From Chloracidobacterium validum (GTDB taxonomy: Bacteria; Acidobacteriota; Blastocatellia; Chloracidobacteriales; Chloracidobacteriaceae), in NCBI RefSeq assembly GCF_018304825.1, contig NZ_CP072648.1, positions 355,501 through 419,500 on the forward strand: a stretch of DNA of 64,000 bases, in the 5' to 3' direction. A model generated the notes under the pieces. The model ran no database searches, was not told the origin of the DNA, and saw nothing but the letters and a program-made list of their open reading frames with translations. Made by a program: the position numbers and the translations under genes. Position 1 is the first letter of the stretch. Every line of letters begins with the position of its first letter. Shown one piece after another: positions 1-9,205 of the stretch.

Positions 1-1
1 G

Positions 2-607
2 GGTCACGTCCGCTCCTCATACGGCATATGGGCTTTATTTTTCTTGATGCTGGGCAGTGCGCTCAACGTCTTTCCAAGCGGCCGGGGCCGACTGGGCATC
101 AGTTGGGCGCTTGGCCTCATGATGACGGTGGCGGCTGTTCCCTATATTCAGAAGAATGTCCGTTTGCGTTATGTTGATCAGAGTGGTGACAGGACTCAGA
201 CGGCAACCAGTGGTCCCTTGCGCGGGCTAACGACACATGCCCCGTATTTGAGCGACTTTAGTGAATTGCTTGGATTTGTGGAGGCAACCATCCCGCCTGA
301 TGCATCCATCATCTGTCTTCCGCAAGAGGAACCGTTTTATGTCACGACCGGGCGATACAACCCACTACCGGTTGTCATTTTCGACCGAACGGCCAATCCG
401 TTGTCTCCAGGTGATTTGTTTGCGGAGGCGCAACGTCGGCAGGTGACTTGGGTCATTCTCAAAAAACGTCCTCAAATGAAAGAAGTCATTCTCAGTGAGA
501 TTGAGGGTGTGCCAGCGTTATTTTTGTCTAAGTATAAAGTCTTTGCCGAGCTTGATGGCTATCTCATTCTGCACCGTCCATCGTCCGTGACATCGAATTC
601 CCCGTAA
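2..607 (+). CDS. C-terminal part of a membrane protein, GT39/PMT-like glycosyltransferase (partial)
   Basis: The reading frame is already open at base 2, so the start lies outside the window; 201 residues are visible. Two hydrophobic stretches at the beginning look like the last membrane helices. They are followed by a soluble tail with the pattern IPPDASIICLPQEEP and TTGRYNPLP. That layout (last helices, then a periplasmic tail with PPDA and TGR-NP motifs) is common in dolichyl-phosphate-mannose-type membrane glycosyltransferases of Acidobacteria. The catalytic N-terminal half is missing, so the assignment rests on the tail alone. It ends 77 bases before ybaB and may be unrelated to it in function. 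Confidence 0.55.
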   Translation, partial: GHVRSSYGIWALFFLMLGSALNVFPSGRGRLGISWALGLMMTVAAVPYIQKNVRLRYVDQSGDRTQTATSGPLRGLTTHAPYLSDFSELLGFVEATIPPDASIICLPQEEPFYVTTGRYNPLPVVIFDRTANPLSPGDLFAEAQRRQVTWVILKKRPQMKEVILSEIEGVPALFLSKYKVFAELDGYLILHRPSSVTSNSP

Positions 608-684
608 GCCAGCAAACGGCTATGCTGTCGCCTCAGTCGGCGTTGCAGCTTGGCCGGACTTTTCTTTTGTGCGAGGAAACAACC

Positions 685-1017
685 ATGAAGTTACCCGGTT
701 TGGATCGTTTGCCTGGCTTCGAACGTGCCATGGAGCAGATGCAGCAGAAACAAGAAGAAATCAAGCGCGCCCTGGAAAGTGCACGCTGCGAAGGCACTTC
801 CGGGGGCGGAATGGTGCGCGTCACGGTCAACGGACTCAAGCAAGTTATGTCAGTCAAGATTGACCCTGAAGTCCTCACTGATAAGGAAATGCTTGAGGCG
901 CTGATCGTATCCGCCGTCAACGAAGCCGGTCGCCGGGCCGATGAAGTAACCCAACAGCAGATGCAGCAACAGATGTCGGGACTCCTGGGCAACCTGAAAA
1001 TTCCCGGCATGTCCTGA
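685..1017 (+). CDS. ybaB: YbaB/EbfC family nucleoid-associated protein
   Basis: A small DNA-binding protein of 110 residues. The N-terminal half is a charged helix rich in Met, Gln and Glu (EQMQQKQEEIKRALESAR), followed by the family core GMVRVTVNGLKQVMSVKIDP. YbaB/EbfC proteins form dimers that bind DNA and are usually encoded next to recR, as here. The ATG at 685 is chosen because GAGGAAAC lies just upstream at 673-680 and the protein then has the usual family length; an upstream in-frame start at 622 would add an unconserved leader. It is 22 bases upstream of recR, so the two are probably co-transcribed. Confidence 0.93.
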   Translation: MKLPGLDRLPGFERAMEQMQQKQEEIKRALESARCEGTSGGGMVRVTVNGLKQVMSVKIDPEVLTDKEMLEALIVSAVNEAGRRADEVTQQQMQQQMSGLLGNLKIPGMS

Positions 1018-1039
1018 TGCGTCCTGACAGTGGCATAGC

Positions 1040-1645
1040 ATGCCGGAGTTTGCCGAACCGATTGCCCGTCTGATTGACGAATTGAGGCGGTTGCCGGGTA
1101 TTGGCCATAAATCAGCCCAGCGGCTGGCTTTTCACATCCTGCGGAGCACGCCGGAAGATGTTGACCGCTTGGCGCAAGCCATTGCCGAGATCAAGTTACG
1201 GGTGACGTTCTGTTCAGTGTGTCACAACTTGACGGATCTGGCGCGCGACCCCTGCGAATACTGTACGGATCCAGGGCGTGACCGGCGCGTACTGTGTGTT
1301 GTCGAAGAACCCCACAACGTGTTCGCCATCGAGCGGACCGGTGAATTCAAAGGTCTCTACCATGTCCTCCACGGGGTCTTGTCCCCGCTGCGCGGGATTG
1401 GCCCAGATGACATTCGCATTCGCTCACTCCTTGAACGTCTCCGCGCCCTAGACATCACCGAAGTCATTTTAGCCACCAACCCGACGACCGAAGGCGAGGC
1501 CACGGCCAACTACATCGGGCGGTTGCTCAAACCCATTGGCGTCCGCACGACGCGCTTGGCGATGGGGTTGCCGGTGGGCGGCGACCTGGAATACGCCGAT
1601 GAGGTCACGCTGCACAAGGCACTCACTTATCGGCGCGAGCTGTGA
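1040..1645 (+). CDS. recR: Recombination mediator protein RecR
   Basis: A full-length RecR of 201 residues, which acts with RecF and RecO to load RecA at gaps in DNA. Visible parts are the N-terminal helix-hairpin-helix ([20 protein letters not shown], residues 15-34), the zinc finger with CSVC followed by CEYC, and a Toprim domain with [19 protein letters not shown]. The [14 protein letters not shown] and [13 protein letters not shown] blocks are typical. It follows ybaB by 22 bases. Its stop is only 5 bases from the stop of the convergent monooxygenase gene, leaving no room for a separate terminator between them. Confidence 0.97.
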   Translation: MPEFAEPIARLIDELRRLPGIGHKSAQRLAFHILRSTPEDVDRLAQAIAEIKLRVTFCSVCHNLTDLARDPCEYCTDPGRDRRVLCVVEEPHNVFAIERTGEFKGLYHVLHGVLSPLRGIGPDDIRIRSLLERLRALDITEVILATNPTTEGEATANYIGRLLKPIGVRTTRLAMGLPVGGDLEYADEVTLHKALTYRREL

Positions 1646-1650
1646 ACGTA

Positions 1651-3003
1651 TCAGGGAACTTGTCGCGGAATGGGAAGTGCCTGTCCGCGCTTCCGCGCCC
1701 GCGCTTCACCGCGCCGCCGCTCCTTGTCCAGATCGGCCAGGTAGTCGTCGAAATCCACCTGCATGGTGTGCCGCTTTGACTTGACGTAGCGCGCGAACAT
1801 CCGCGCCCGTTCGCGTTCCATGTCAGCTTCCATGTCGGCACGGGATGGTAAGGCGTATTCACCCTTCAAATAACTTGCCACCCACTGTCCCTGGGCCTCT
1901 GCCAGCGGCATGATCGCACCCAGCGGTTGGAGCAAGCCAATGAAGAAAACATTTGGAATGTCCGGTTTGAACACCCGGCGGAACAACGGCAGGTCGTTGT
2001 CTGGGGCGGAAATGAAGTCTTCATCAAAGAAGGGAAACGTCACCTTGTAGCCTGTGCAATACACGATGACATCTACATCCTCGATGCTGCCGTCAGTGAA
2101 GCGAACCTGGCTGCCGAGGAGTTCCGCAATGTTCGGTTTGGGGGTGATGACGCCGTGGGTGATCCGGTCGAGAATGCGGCCGGAAATCGTTGGGTGCGCT
2201 TCGCCGAAGCGGTGGTCGGGCTTGGGCAATCCATAATCTTCCATGCGCCCCACGGTCAGCCGTAACGTCCACTCAAACATGCGCTGCCGCACTGACCAGG
2301 GAATTTTGGCGGTGGTCACGATCTGGTCGAGCGGCTTGCCAAAAATGTACTTAGGGATGATGTACGCCCCACGTCGCGCCGCCAGAAAGGTTTGCTTGGC
2401 AACTTCGCTGGACTCACAGGCGATGTCCATGGCGCTGTTGCCCATGCCCAGAATGACTACGTTTTTGTCACGAAAGATGTCGTTGTCAATGTAGTGGTGG
2501 GAATGGAGCGTCAACCCTTGAAACTCACCAGGGAATGGCGGCTCTGGGTAGCGTGGATTCCAGTGGTGACCGTTGGCCACAATGAGCGCGTCATAGCGTG
2601 ACGTACGGCCGTCATCGAGCGTGATGACCCATGTGCCATCACTGACCTGCTCCGCGCGCCTAACGCCGGTTTCAAACTGGATGCGCGACCGAAACCCAAA
2701 ATGGTCAACGTAGGCGTCAAAGTATTCAGCGACTTGTGAGTGGTGCGGGAAGGTTGGATAGTGCTTCGGCATCGGGAAGTCGGAATACTGCATCCGCTCG
2801 CGGGAGGTGTTGATGAAGAGCCGGCGGTAGGCCGAAGACATCCCGTTCTTGTTGCCAAAAACCCAGTTGCCGCCAACCCGGTCACTTTTTTCATAGCAGT
2901 CAAAATCAAAGCCGTGCTCGTAGAGGGCTTTGGCTGCGGTAATGCCAGAGCAGCCGGCGCCGATGATGCAAACTTTTGGAAGTTCAGCCGTTGTGCGTGC
3001 CAT
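1651..3003 (-). CDS. Flavin-containing monooxygenase (FMO family)
   Basis: A 450-residue NAD(P)H- and FAD-dependent oxygenase of the FMO/class B family. The FAD-binding motif GAGCSG occurs at about residues 15-20, followed by the EKSDRVGGNW block. The FMO fingerprint F-x-G-x3-H-S-x2-Y is present as FQGLTLHSHHY. A second dinucleotide motif (GMGNSAMDIA) and the C-terminal CTGY motif complete the set. The ATG at 3003 is chosen because the protein then begins just before the beta strand of the Rossmann fold; an upstream start would add about 43 residues without family features. Substrate is unknown: such enzymes oxidise amines, sulfides or ketones. It diverges from metG. Confidence 0.9.
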   Translation of the reverse strand: MARTTAELPKVCIIGAGCSGITAAKALYEHGFDFDCYEKSDRVGGNWVFGNKNGMSSAYRRLFINTSRERMQYSDFPMPKHYPTFPHHSQVAEYFDAYVDHFGFRSRIQFETGVRRAEQVSDGTWVITLDDGRTSRYDALIVANGHHWNPRYPEPPFPGEFQGLTLHSHHYIDNDIFRDKNVVILGMGNSAMDIACESSEVAKQTFLAARRGAYIIPKYIFGKPLDQIVTTAKIPWSVRQRMFEWTLRLTVGRMEDYGLPKPDHRFGEAHPTISGRILDRITHGVITPKPNIAELLGSQVRFTDGSIEDVDVIVYCTGYKVTFPFFDEDFISAPDNDLPLFRRVFKPDIPNVFFIGLLQPLGAIMPLAEAQGQWVASYLKGEYALPSRADMEADMERERARMFARYVKSKRHTMQVDFDDYLADLDKERRRGEARARKRGQALPIPRQVP

Positions 3004-3167
3004 GGGTGTGAACGGTCTCAAAAAATCAGCGGCTTGGGGAGCGACAGGCAATGAGTGTAGAACATGATTCCACCCAAGCAACAAGTGAATGCTCCGAAAC
3101 TGTCTGACTGGAAGTCGAGTTGGTGTAAGCATTGCGCTTGTTGGCCGGCTATGTCATCCATGCGCCT

Positions 3168-5156
3168 ATGACCGACCGCCGATTCTACGTCACCACGCCG
3201 ATTTACTACGTCAATGCGCGTCCGCACTTGGGCCACCTCTACACAACCCTGCTGGCCGACACCTTGGCGCGGCATTACCGGCAGCGCCGCTTTGAAACCT
3301 TCTTTCTCACGGGGACAGACGAACACGGTCTCAACATCGAACGTGCGGCGGCGGCGGCCAACCGCCCGGTCAAAGCGCATGTGGATGCCATCGTCACCGA
3401 ATTTCAGACGACCTTCGCGGCCTTTGGGCTTCAAGCCGACCGTTGGATTCGCACGACTGACCCGGCCCACATTGCCGGCGCGCAGGCGCTGTGGCGGCAG
3501 GTGCGTGACCGCGGCTACATCTACAAGGGGCATTACGAAGGTTGGTACTGCTCAAGCTGTAACGAGTTCAAGGACGAAATAACGCCGGGTGAAGCGCCGG
3601 TCTGTGACATCCATTTGCGCCCGACCGAGCGCGTTGCGGAAGAAAGTTACTTTTTCAAGCTCTCGGCTTTTCGTGAGCGGCTGCTGGCTTTCTACGACAC
3701 CCAACCCGATGCCGTGCAGCCCGATACCCGGCGCAATGAGGTGCGCAGCTTCGTTTCCGCCAACTTGCGCGACCTCTCCATCAGTCGCGTCTCGGTCAAG
3801 TGGGGCATCCCGGTGCCTGACGATCCGGCGCACACGATGTATGTCTGGTTTGATGCGCTCTCGAACTACATCACGGCGCTTGGGTATGGCAACGCGGTCT
3901 GGGCGGAGTTTGACCGCTTCTGGCCGCATGTACTGCATTTGGTAGGGAAGGACATTTTGCGTTTTCACGCCGTGTACTGGCCGGCATTTTTGATGGCGGC
4001 AGAATTGCCTTTGCCGCAGCGCGTCTTTTCACACGGGATGTGGCTTTCCGGGGGGCGCAAGATGTCGAAAACGCCGGATGCCAGCGGTCGCTCCAATGCC
4101 ATTGATTTGAGCGTGCTGCGGCGTCATTTCGCCAATGACGTGGTGCGGTATTTTTGCTTGCGCGAGATGGCCTATGGGCAGGATGGAGACTTCACCTATG
4201 AGGCTCTCATTGACCGCGCCAACGGTGATTTGGCTTCCGGGTTGGGCAATCTGGCCAGCCGCGTGCTGACGCTCATTCGCAAGGCCTTTGACGGGATAGT
4301 GCCGAATGTGCCGCTCGATGCCCCGGAAGACGCTCGCGCCGCTGCCGCCGCCATCGCCGAACGATTTGCCGCGCAGCCGCCAGTGTTTCTTGCCCACATC
4401 GAGCGCCTGGCTCTCAACCGAGCGCTGGAGGCAGCCTGGGAACTCGTCGCTTTGCTGGACAAGTACCTGAGCGATACGACGCCGTGGAAGTTGACCGGCG
4501 ACCCGGCAGCGCGGCCGCGCCTGGCAACCATTTTGCACACGGTGGCCGAAGGGCTACGCCACCTGGCCGTTTGGCTCTACCCCTTCCTGCCCGATGCCAC
4601 CACTGCGCTCTGGCATCGGTTGGGGCTGCCGGGCCAACCGGCGGCAGTTGCTCCCGAAGACCTCTCATGGCAGCGTTTCGAGAACGCGGTCGTCACCGAC
4701 GGCCCCGGACTTTTCCCACGTTTGGATAAAACAGCCATCATGAGTGATATTGAAGCCACCACCCAACCGGCCCCGGCGGCTGCGCCGCCAGCCCCAGACA
4801 CTGGACAACCAACCACCGAAACGAACTACATCGCAATAGACGACTTTGCGAAGGTCGAACTGCGGGTGGGGCAGGTGATTGAAGCCGAGCGGGTGCCCAA
4901 AGCGGATAAGCTCCTGCGCTTGCAAGTGGATGTCGGTGAAGCGACCCCACGCCAGATTCTGGCCGGGATTGCGCAGTACTACGCCCCGGAAACGCTCATC
5001 GGGCGGAAAATTGTCGTTGTGGCAAATCTGGCTCCGCGTAAGCTCCGTGGGTTTGAATCCAACGGCATGTTGTTGGCCGCTTCGGTCGGCGAGCAAGGAC
5101 AACCGGTCATTGCCACGTTCACGGAAGACGTGCCAAACGGCGCGCGGCTCAAGTAA
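3168..5156 (+). CDS. metG: Methionyl-tRNA synthetase
   Basis: A 662-residue class I aminoacyl-tRNA synthetase that charges tRNA-Met. The HIGH-type signature is HLGH at residues 20-23 and the KMSKS loop is KMSKT near residue 298. A Cys/His cluster (CSSC, then CDIH) fits the zinc-binding insertion. An anticodon-binding helical domain follows. After a Pro/Ala-rich linker, a C-terminal EMAP/Trbp111-type tRNA-binding domain begins near residue 555 (DDFAKVELRVGQVIEAE). ATG at 3168 starts the protein four residues before the conserved FYVTTPIYY; the longer in-frame start at 3132 has no family support. Diverges from the FMO gene and precedes nuoF by 62 bases. Confidence 0.97.
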   Translation: MTDRRFYVTTPIYYVNARPHLGHLYTTLLADTLARHYRQRRFETFFLTGTDEHGLNIERAAAAANRPVKAHVDAIVTEFQTTFAAFGLQADRWIRTTDPAHIAGAQALWRQVRDRGYIYKGHYEGWYCSSCNEFKDEITPGEAPVCDIHLRPTERVAEESYFFKLSAFRERLLAFYDTQPDAVQPDTRRNEVRSFVSANLRDLSISRVSVKWGIPVPDDPAHTMYVWFDALSNYITALGYGNAVWAEFDRFWPHVLHLVGKDILRFHAVYWPAFLMAAELPLPQRVFSHGMWLSGGRKMSKTPDASGRSNAIDLSVLRRHFANDVVRYFCLREMAYGQDGDFTYEALIDRANGDLASGLGNLASRVLTLIRKAFDGIVPNVPLDAPEDARAAAAAIAERFAAQPPVFLAHIERLALNRALEAAWELVALLDKYLSDTTPWKLTGDPAARPRLATILHTVAEGLRHLAVWLYPFLPDATTALWHRLGLPGQPAAVAPEDLSWQRFENAVVTDGPGLFPRLDKTAIMSDIEATTQPAPAAAPPAPDTGQPTTETNYIAIDDFAKVELRVGQVIEAERVPKADKLLRLQVDVGEATPRQILAGIAQYYAPETLIGRKIVVVANLAPRKLRGFESNGMLLAASVGEQGQPVIATFTEDVPNGARLK

Positions 5157-5218
5157 TCATTCGCCTGCCCCCAGCGTATTTCTCAAGTCTTGACGACGGC
5201 GGAGGACCACAGGCCACC

Positions 5219-6490
5219 ATGCAGACCAAACTCCTGACCAAGCGATTTGAAACGCCTAACTCCCGCAGCATCGAAACGTACCTTGCCGACGGTGGCTACA
5301 CTGGGCTGAGAAAGGCCCTGACGACGATGCAGCCGGCAGAAGTGATTGAGGAAGTCAAAAAATCCTCCCTGCGGGGGCGCGGGGGCGCCGGCTTTCCCAC
5401 CGGGATGAAGTGGGGGTTCGTTCCCGTCAACTCACCCAAGCCGAAGTACGTCGTCTGCAATGCCGATGAAAGCGAGCCGGGCACGTGCAAAGACCGCGAA
5501 CTGATGGAAAAAGACCCACACCAGCTTGTTGAGGGGTTGCTGATTGCGGCCTACGCGCTGCTGTCCAGGCAAGTCTTCATCTACATTCGTGGCGAGTACT
5601 GGTACTTAATCGCGATCCTCGAGCAAGCAATTGCCGAGGCGCGCGCGCAGGGGTTTGTCGGAAAAAGCATCTGCGGCACGGATTTTGACTGCGAGATTGT
5701 CGTTCACCCAGGAGCTGGAGCCTACATTTGCGGCGAGGAAACGGCGCTGCTCAACTCACTGGAGGGCTACCGCGGGCATCCACGCATCAAGCCACCGTTT
5801 CCGGCCGTCGCCGGGCTATACGGCTGTCCGACGGTGGTCAACAACGTCGAGACGTTTTGCGCCGTGCCGCACATCGTCGTCAACGGCGGCGATTGGTACC
5901 GTGGCTTGGGGACGGAAAAATCCGGTGGGACGAAAATTTTCTCGGTCAGCGGTCACGTCAATCGTCCGGGCAACTATGAAGTCCGTATGGGCTATCCGCT
6001 CAAGCAACTGATTGAAGAAGACTGCGGTGGCATACGCGGCGGGCGCAAGCTCAAGGCCGTCATTCCGGGCGGGTCGTCAGTGCCGATTATGACGGCCGAG
6101 GAAGTTGAGCAAGCCACGCTGGACTACGAAGGGATGGTCAAGGCCGGTTCGATGCTCGGTTCCGGGGGCGTGATCGTCATGGATGAGACAACGGACATCT
6201 TCATGACGACCTACAACTTGATCCATTTTTACAATCACGAATCCTGCGGCTGGTGTACGCCCTGTCGGGAGGGCACGGATTGGTTGCTCAAGCTCTTCAA
6301 GAAAATCGCGCGCGGCGAAGGCACGACGGCCGACCTGGACACCATCAAGCGCCTGTGCCCAAACATCGAGGGACGGTCGCATTGTCCCCTGGGTGATGCG
6401 GCAGTGTGGCCGATTACAAGCGCGATGAAAAAATTCCCGGAAGACTTTCTCAAGCACGTCAAACCGGTTGCCGCTCCGGCAGCCGCCTAA
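5219..6490 (+). CDS. nuoF: NADH-quinone oxidoreductase subunit F
   Basis: A 423-residue NuoF homologue, the FMN-carrying, NADH-oxidising subunit of respiratory complex I. The FMN/NADH pocket is seen in RGRGGAGFPTGMKWGF (residues 50-65) and the NADESEPGTCKDRE block. GAGAYICGEETALL is the second nucleotide motif. The C-terminal [4Fe-4S] ligands appear as SCGWCTPCREG plus a later HCPLGD. GGAGGA lies upstream of the ATG. No nuoE, nuoG or other nuo gene is adjacent, so complex I genes must be elsewhere, or this is the diaphorase subunit of another NAD-linked enzyme. The next gene starts 6 bases after the stop. Confidence 0.93.
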   Translation: MQTKLLTKRFETPNSRSIETYLADGGYTGLRKALTTMQPAEVIEEVKKSSLRGRGGAGFPTGMKWGFVPVNSPKPKYVVCNADESEPGTCKDRELMEKDPHQLVEGLLIAAYALLSRQVFIYIRGEYWYLIAILEQAIAEARAQGFVGKSICGTDFDCEIVVHPGAGAYICGEETALLNSLEGYRGHPRIKPPFPAVAGLYGCPTVVNNVETFCAVPHIVVNGGDWYRGLGTEKSGGTKIFSVSGHVNRPGNYEVRMGYPLKQLIEEDCGGIRGGRKLKAVIPGGSSVPIMTAEEVEQATLDYEGMVKAGSMLGSGGVIVMDETTDIFMTTYNLIHFYNHESCGWCTPCREGTDWLLKLFKKIARGEGTTADLDTIKRLCPNIEGRSHCPLGDAAVWPITSAMKKFPEDFLKHVKPVAAPAAA

Positions 6491-6496
6491 CGTGTC

Positions 6497-7072
6497 ATGC
6501 CGGAAGCACCGCGCCGGGCCATCTTTTTCGACCGCGATGGCACGCTGAATGAAGAGGTTGGCTACATTAACCACCTGTCGCGCTTTCGGCTGTTGCCGAT
6601 GGCGGCCGCGGCCGTCCGTGCCGTCAAGGCTGCCGGCTGGCGGGCAATTGTCGTTACCAACCAGGCCGGCGCGGCACGGGGATACTTTCCCGGCTGGATG
6701 ATTGATGCCGTCCACGAACGGTTACGGGAAGATTTGGCTGCCGCCGGGGCCGAACTCGACGCTGTCTATGTTTGTCCGCATCACCCGACGGTTGGCGAGC
6801 CGCCGTACCGCTTGGATTGTGCGTGTCGAAAGCCAAAGCCTGGCTTGCTGCTCCAGGCGGCACAGGATTTTGGGTTGGACCTGACGCAGTGTGTGGTGAT
6901 TGGCGACCGCTACAGCGATGTGCAGTTGGCGCATCGCGTTGGCGCACGCGGCGTGTTAGTGCTAACCGGCTATGGACGTGGTGAGTATGAGCATTACCGC
7001 GATGGCTGGCTGCGTCAGCCGGACTTCATTGCCGAAGACGCCTTGGCCGCCGTCGTCTGGGCGCTCGCGTAA
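6497..7072 (+). CDS. gmhB: D-glycero-D-manno-heptose 1,7-bisphosphate phosphatase-like HAD hydrolase
   Basis: A 191-residue HAD-superfamily phosphatase of the GmhB/HisB-N type. Motif I is FFDRDGTLN (nucleophile Asp and acid/base Asp), motif II is VVTNQAG, motif III is CRKPKPG and motif IV is VIGDRYSDV. The zinc loop typical of GmhB is present as CPHH followed by CAC. In Gram-negative bacteria GmhB removes the 7-phosphate during ADP-heptose synthesis for the LPS inner core, which fits a genome that also carries lptD. It lies 6 bases after nuoF and is probably translated from the same message. A histidinol-phosphatase role is a less likely alternative. Confidence 0.88.
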   Translation: MPEAPRRAIFFDRDGTLNEEVGYINHLSRFRLLPMAAAAVRAVKAAGWRAIVVTNQAGAARGYFPGWMIDAVHERLREDLAAAGAELDAVYVCPHHPTVGEPPYRLDCACRKPKPGLLLQAAQDFGLDLTQCVVIGDRYSDVQLAHRVGARGVLVLTGYGRGEYEHYRDGWLRQPDFIAEDALAAVVWALA

Positions 7073-7170
7073 TGGGCAACGGCCCAACAGTTACGCCGAG
7101 CTGACGTTGAAAGGGCAGGGGGATGACAGGTGGCACGCCAGGCAACCTTCACCGCCGCAAAGCACGCCTT

Positions 7171-7190
7171 GATGAGGTTTTAGGCTCATC
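7171..7190. terminator. Short hairpin after gmhB
   Basis: GATGAG at 7171-7176 pairs with CTCATC at 7185-7190 around an 8-base loop, about 100 bases after the gmhB stop. The 6-bp stem is weak and has no T-run after it. It may be part of the gmhB/outer-membrane-protein convergent end region. Confidence 0.25.
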
Positions 7191-7205
7191 GGGGTTTGGG
7201 GTGAT

Positions 7206-7237
7206 GGGGGCGCGTGTACTGGGTCCGACACGCCCCC
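7206..7237. terminator. GC-rich hairpin between convergent genes
   Basis: GGGGGCG (7206-7212) pairs with CGCCCCC (7231-7237); after a 2-base bulge, TGT (7215-7217) pairs with ACA (7228-7230), around a 10-base loop. It sits between the convergent gmhB and outer-membrane-protein genes, where a two-way terminator is expected. No U-tract follows, so intrinsic termination is uncertain. Confidence 0.4.
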
Positions 7238-7285
7238 GGCGACTTCCCAGGCGGGACACAGCGCTTTGGCTGGGCGAACCCGCGC

Positions 7286-7888
7286 CTAGAATCGGATGAT
7301 CAGTCCGGTGCTAACTCGAACGCCATTCTGGCTGTCAGCAATCCGGTTGTCTCTGATGAACTGGTAGTCAACCGAAACTAGACGAAAGGCGACGCGCTTG
7401 CTCTGTGTGAGGTTGACGTCGAGTCCTCCGCCACCAATGAAGGTAAATGAGGTGGCATCGTCTTCAATTCGTGGAACCGCCGGTACATTTGTCGAGAACC
7501 GAGTGCTCACGCGCGTTGCACCGAACAGGGCGCGGACAAACGGCTCCACCCGACCATCTGGGTTGAAGCGATACACTGGGCCGGCCACAAAGGTGTTGTA
7601 GCGCGCGCGCAAATCAGCCGTGACCGTGGTGGGTGGCGTCCCGACCGTCAGGCTCGCGTCGCGGTTGCCCGTACCAAAGGTGTATTCACCATTGATGCCA
7701 AAGCTTTTGGTCAACCAGAGATTCGTTCCTACGCTAAAACCATTGGCATTGAGGCTATCACCGTTGGAACGATTGTTTTGAAAGGTGTACGTACCGTACA
7801 CGTCGGCTCGACCACTTGGTGTAGATTGCGCATAAGACACCGCGCTAAAGCAAAAAGCGGCAAAAGCAAGCCAGATCAGTTTTTTCAT
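7286..7888 (-). CDS. Outer-membrane beta-barrel protein (OmpA/OmpX-like porin fold)
   Basis: A 200-residue exported protein. It starts with a clear signal peptide (MKKLIWLAFAAFCFSAVSYA, cleavage about residue 20). The mature part alternates polar and aromatic/hydrophobic residues and ends in a strand finishing with Phe (GVRVSTGLIIRF), the usual C-terminal signature for Bam-dependent barrels. Strand pairs such as YGTYTFQNN, FGINGEYTFG and VAGPVYRFNPDG fit an eight-stranded small barrel. A good ribosome site (AAGGAG, at 7903-7898) lies ahead of the ATG. No specific function can be assigned. It diverges from mtnA across about 260 bases. Confidence 0.75.
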   Translation of the reverse strand: MKKLIWLAFAAFCFSAVSYAQSTPSGRADVYGTYTFQNNRSNGDSLNANGFSVGTNLWLTKSFGINGEYTFGTGNRDASLTVGTPPTTVTADLRARYNTFVAGPVYRFNPDGRVEPFVRALFGATRVSTRFSTNVPAVPRIEDDATSFTFIGGGGLDVNLTQSKRVAFRLVSVDYQFIRDNRIADSQNGVRVSTGLIIRF

Positions 7889-8148
7889 GTTTTGAAACTC
7901 CTTGGTTTTTTTGAAGTGACGCGCGTGCCAGACGCCACTTGGCGCACCGCGTGACTGGAGCGTGGATACGAACGAAGCGGTTGGATGGTTCGCTTTTTTT
8001 CCTGGCGCTGGCAGGCGTTGGGCCGTCGCGTGTTTCGAGACCGCTCGCAGATGGCCTCATTGCTGATTTGCCAAGTTTTGCTCGCTTGCTTACTATCCGG
8101 CGTCGGCTGTGGGCTATGGATGCGTAACAACGAACAGGCTGAACGACG

Positions 8149-9189
8149 ATGAACACCATTGAATGGACACCGGCTGGGCTGTGCCTGCTTGATCAGCGCG
8201 TGCTACCAGCCGAAGAGGTTTACCGCACCTACACAACCTACGAGGCAGTTGCGGAGGCTATTCGGAGCATGGTCGTGCGCGGCGCGCCGGCCATTGGGGT
8301 AGCAGCGGCTTTTGGGATTGCGTTGGGGGTTCAGTCGAGTGTTGCGGCGGGTGAGAACCTTCCGGCAGCTTTTGAGCGCATTTGCCAGACCCTTGCCGCC
8401 ACGCGCCCGACAGCGGTCAACCTGTTTTGGGCAATTGACCGTATGCGACGCAAATTTGAACAGGCCGTGGCGGACCGTCTGGCCGGTGACGAACTGGCGC
8501 AGGCGCTGGTTGCTGAGGCCCAGGCCATCCAGGCGGAAGACGTTGCGGTCTGCCGTCAGATCGGTCGCCATGGGGCGGCATTGGTTCCAGACGGCGCGAC
8601 CGTCCTGACGCACTGCAACGCCGGCGCCCTGGCAACGGCCGGCTACGGTACGGCGCTTGGCGTCATTCGCGCCGCCGTTGAAGCAGGCAAGCAAGTCGCC
8701 GTTTATGCTGACGAGACGCGCCCGTTCCTCCAGGGGGCGCGGCTCACCGCCTGGGAACTCATGCGCGATGGCATCCCCGTAACACTGATTTGCGATAACA
8801 TGGCCGGCCATTTTATGAAGTTAGGTCGCATTAGCTGCGTCGTCGTGGGCGCTGACCGGATTGCCGCCAATGGCGATACGGCTAACAAGATCGGCACGTA
8901 TATGGTTGCGGCGCTGGCGCACCGCCATCGCCTCCCGTTTTATGTGGCCGCGCCCATTTCGACGTTTGACCTGACGCTTGAAACCGGCGCTGGCATTCCT
9001 ATCGAAGACCGCGCTGCCCAGGAAGTGACCCACATCGGTAGCCACTGCATTGCTCCCCCGAACGTTGCGGTGGCAAACCCGGCATTTGATGTGACTCCAC
9101 ACGAACTCATCACAGCTATCATCACCGAGCGTGGGGTAGCCTATCCACCTTTCACGGCAACGCTGCGCCAGCTTGTTGCCAACGCCTGA
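8149..9189 (+). CDS. mtnA: S-methyl-5-thioribose-1-phosphate isomerase
   Basis: A 346-residue member of the MtnA/eIF2B-alpha family, which converts methylthioribose-1-phosphate to methylthioribulose-1-phosphate in the methionine salvage pathway. Diagnostic blocks are [14 protein letters not shown], the catalytic-Cys region [46 protein letters not shown], and the catalytic-Asp region [18 protein letters not shown]. Length is normal. It is followed after 16 bases by nagZ on the same strand. No other methionine-salvage gene is seen nearby. Confidence 0.95.
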   Translation: MNTIEWTPAGLCLLDQRVLPAEEVYRTYTTYEAVAEAIRSMVVRGAPAIGVAAAFGIALGVQSSVAAGENLPAAFERICQTLAATRPTAVNLFWAIDRMRRKFEQAVADRLAGDELAQALVAEAQAIQAEDVAVCRQIGRHGAALVPDGATVLTHCNAGALATAGYGTALGVIRAAVEAGKQVAVYADETRPFLQGARLTAWELMRDGIPVTLICDNMAGHFMKLGRISCVVVGADRIAANGDTANKIGTYMVAALAHRHRLPFYVAAPISTFDLTLETGAGIPIEDRAAQEVTHIGSHCIAPPNVAVANPAFDVTPHELITAIITERGVAYPPFTATLRQLVANA

Positions 9190-9205
9190 GATCGCCTGAA
9201 TACAC

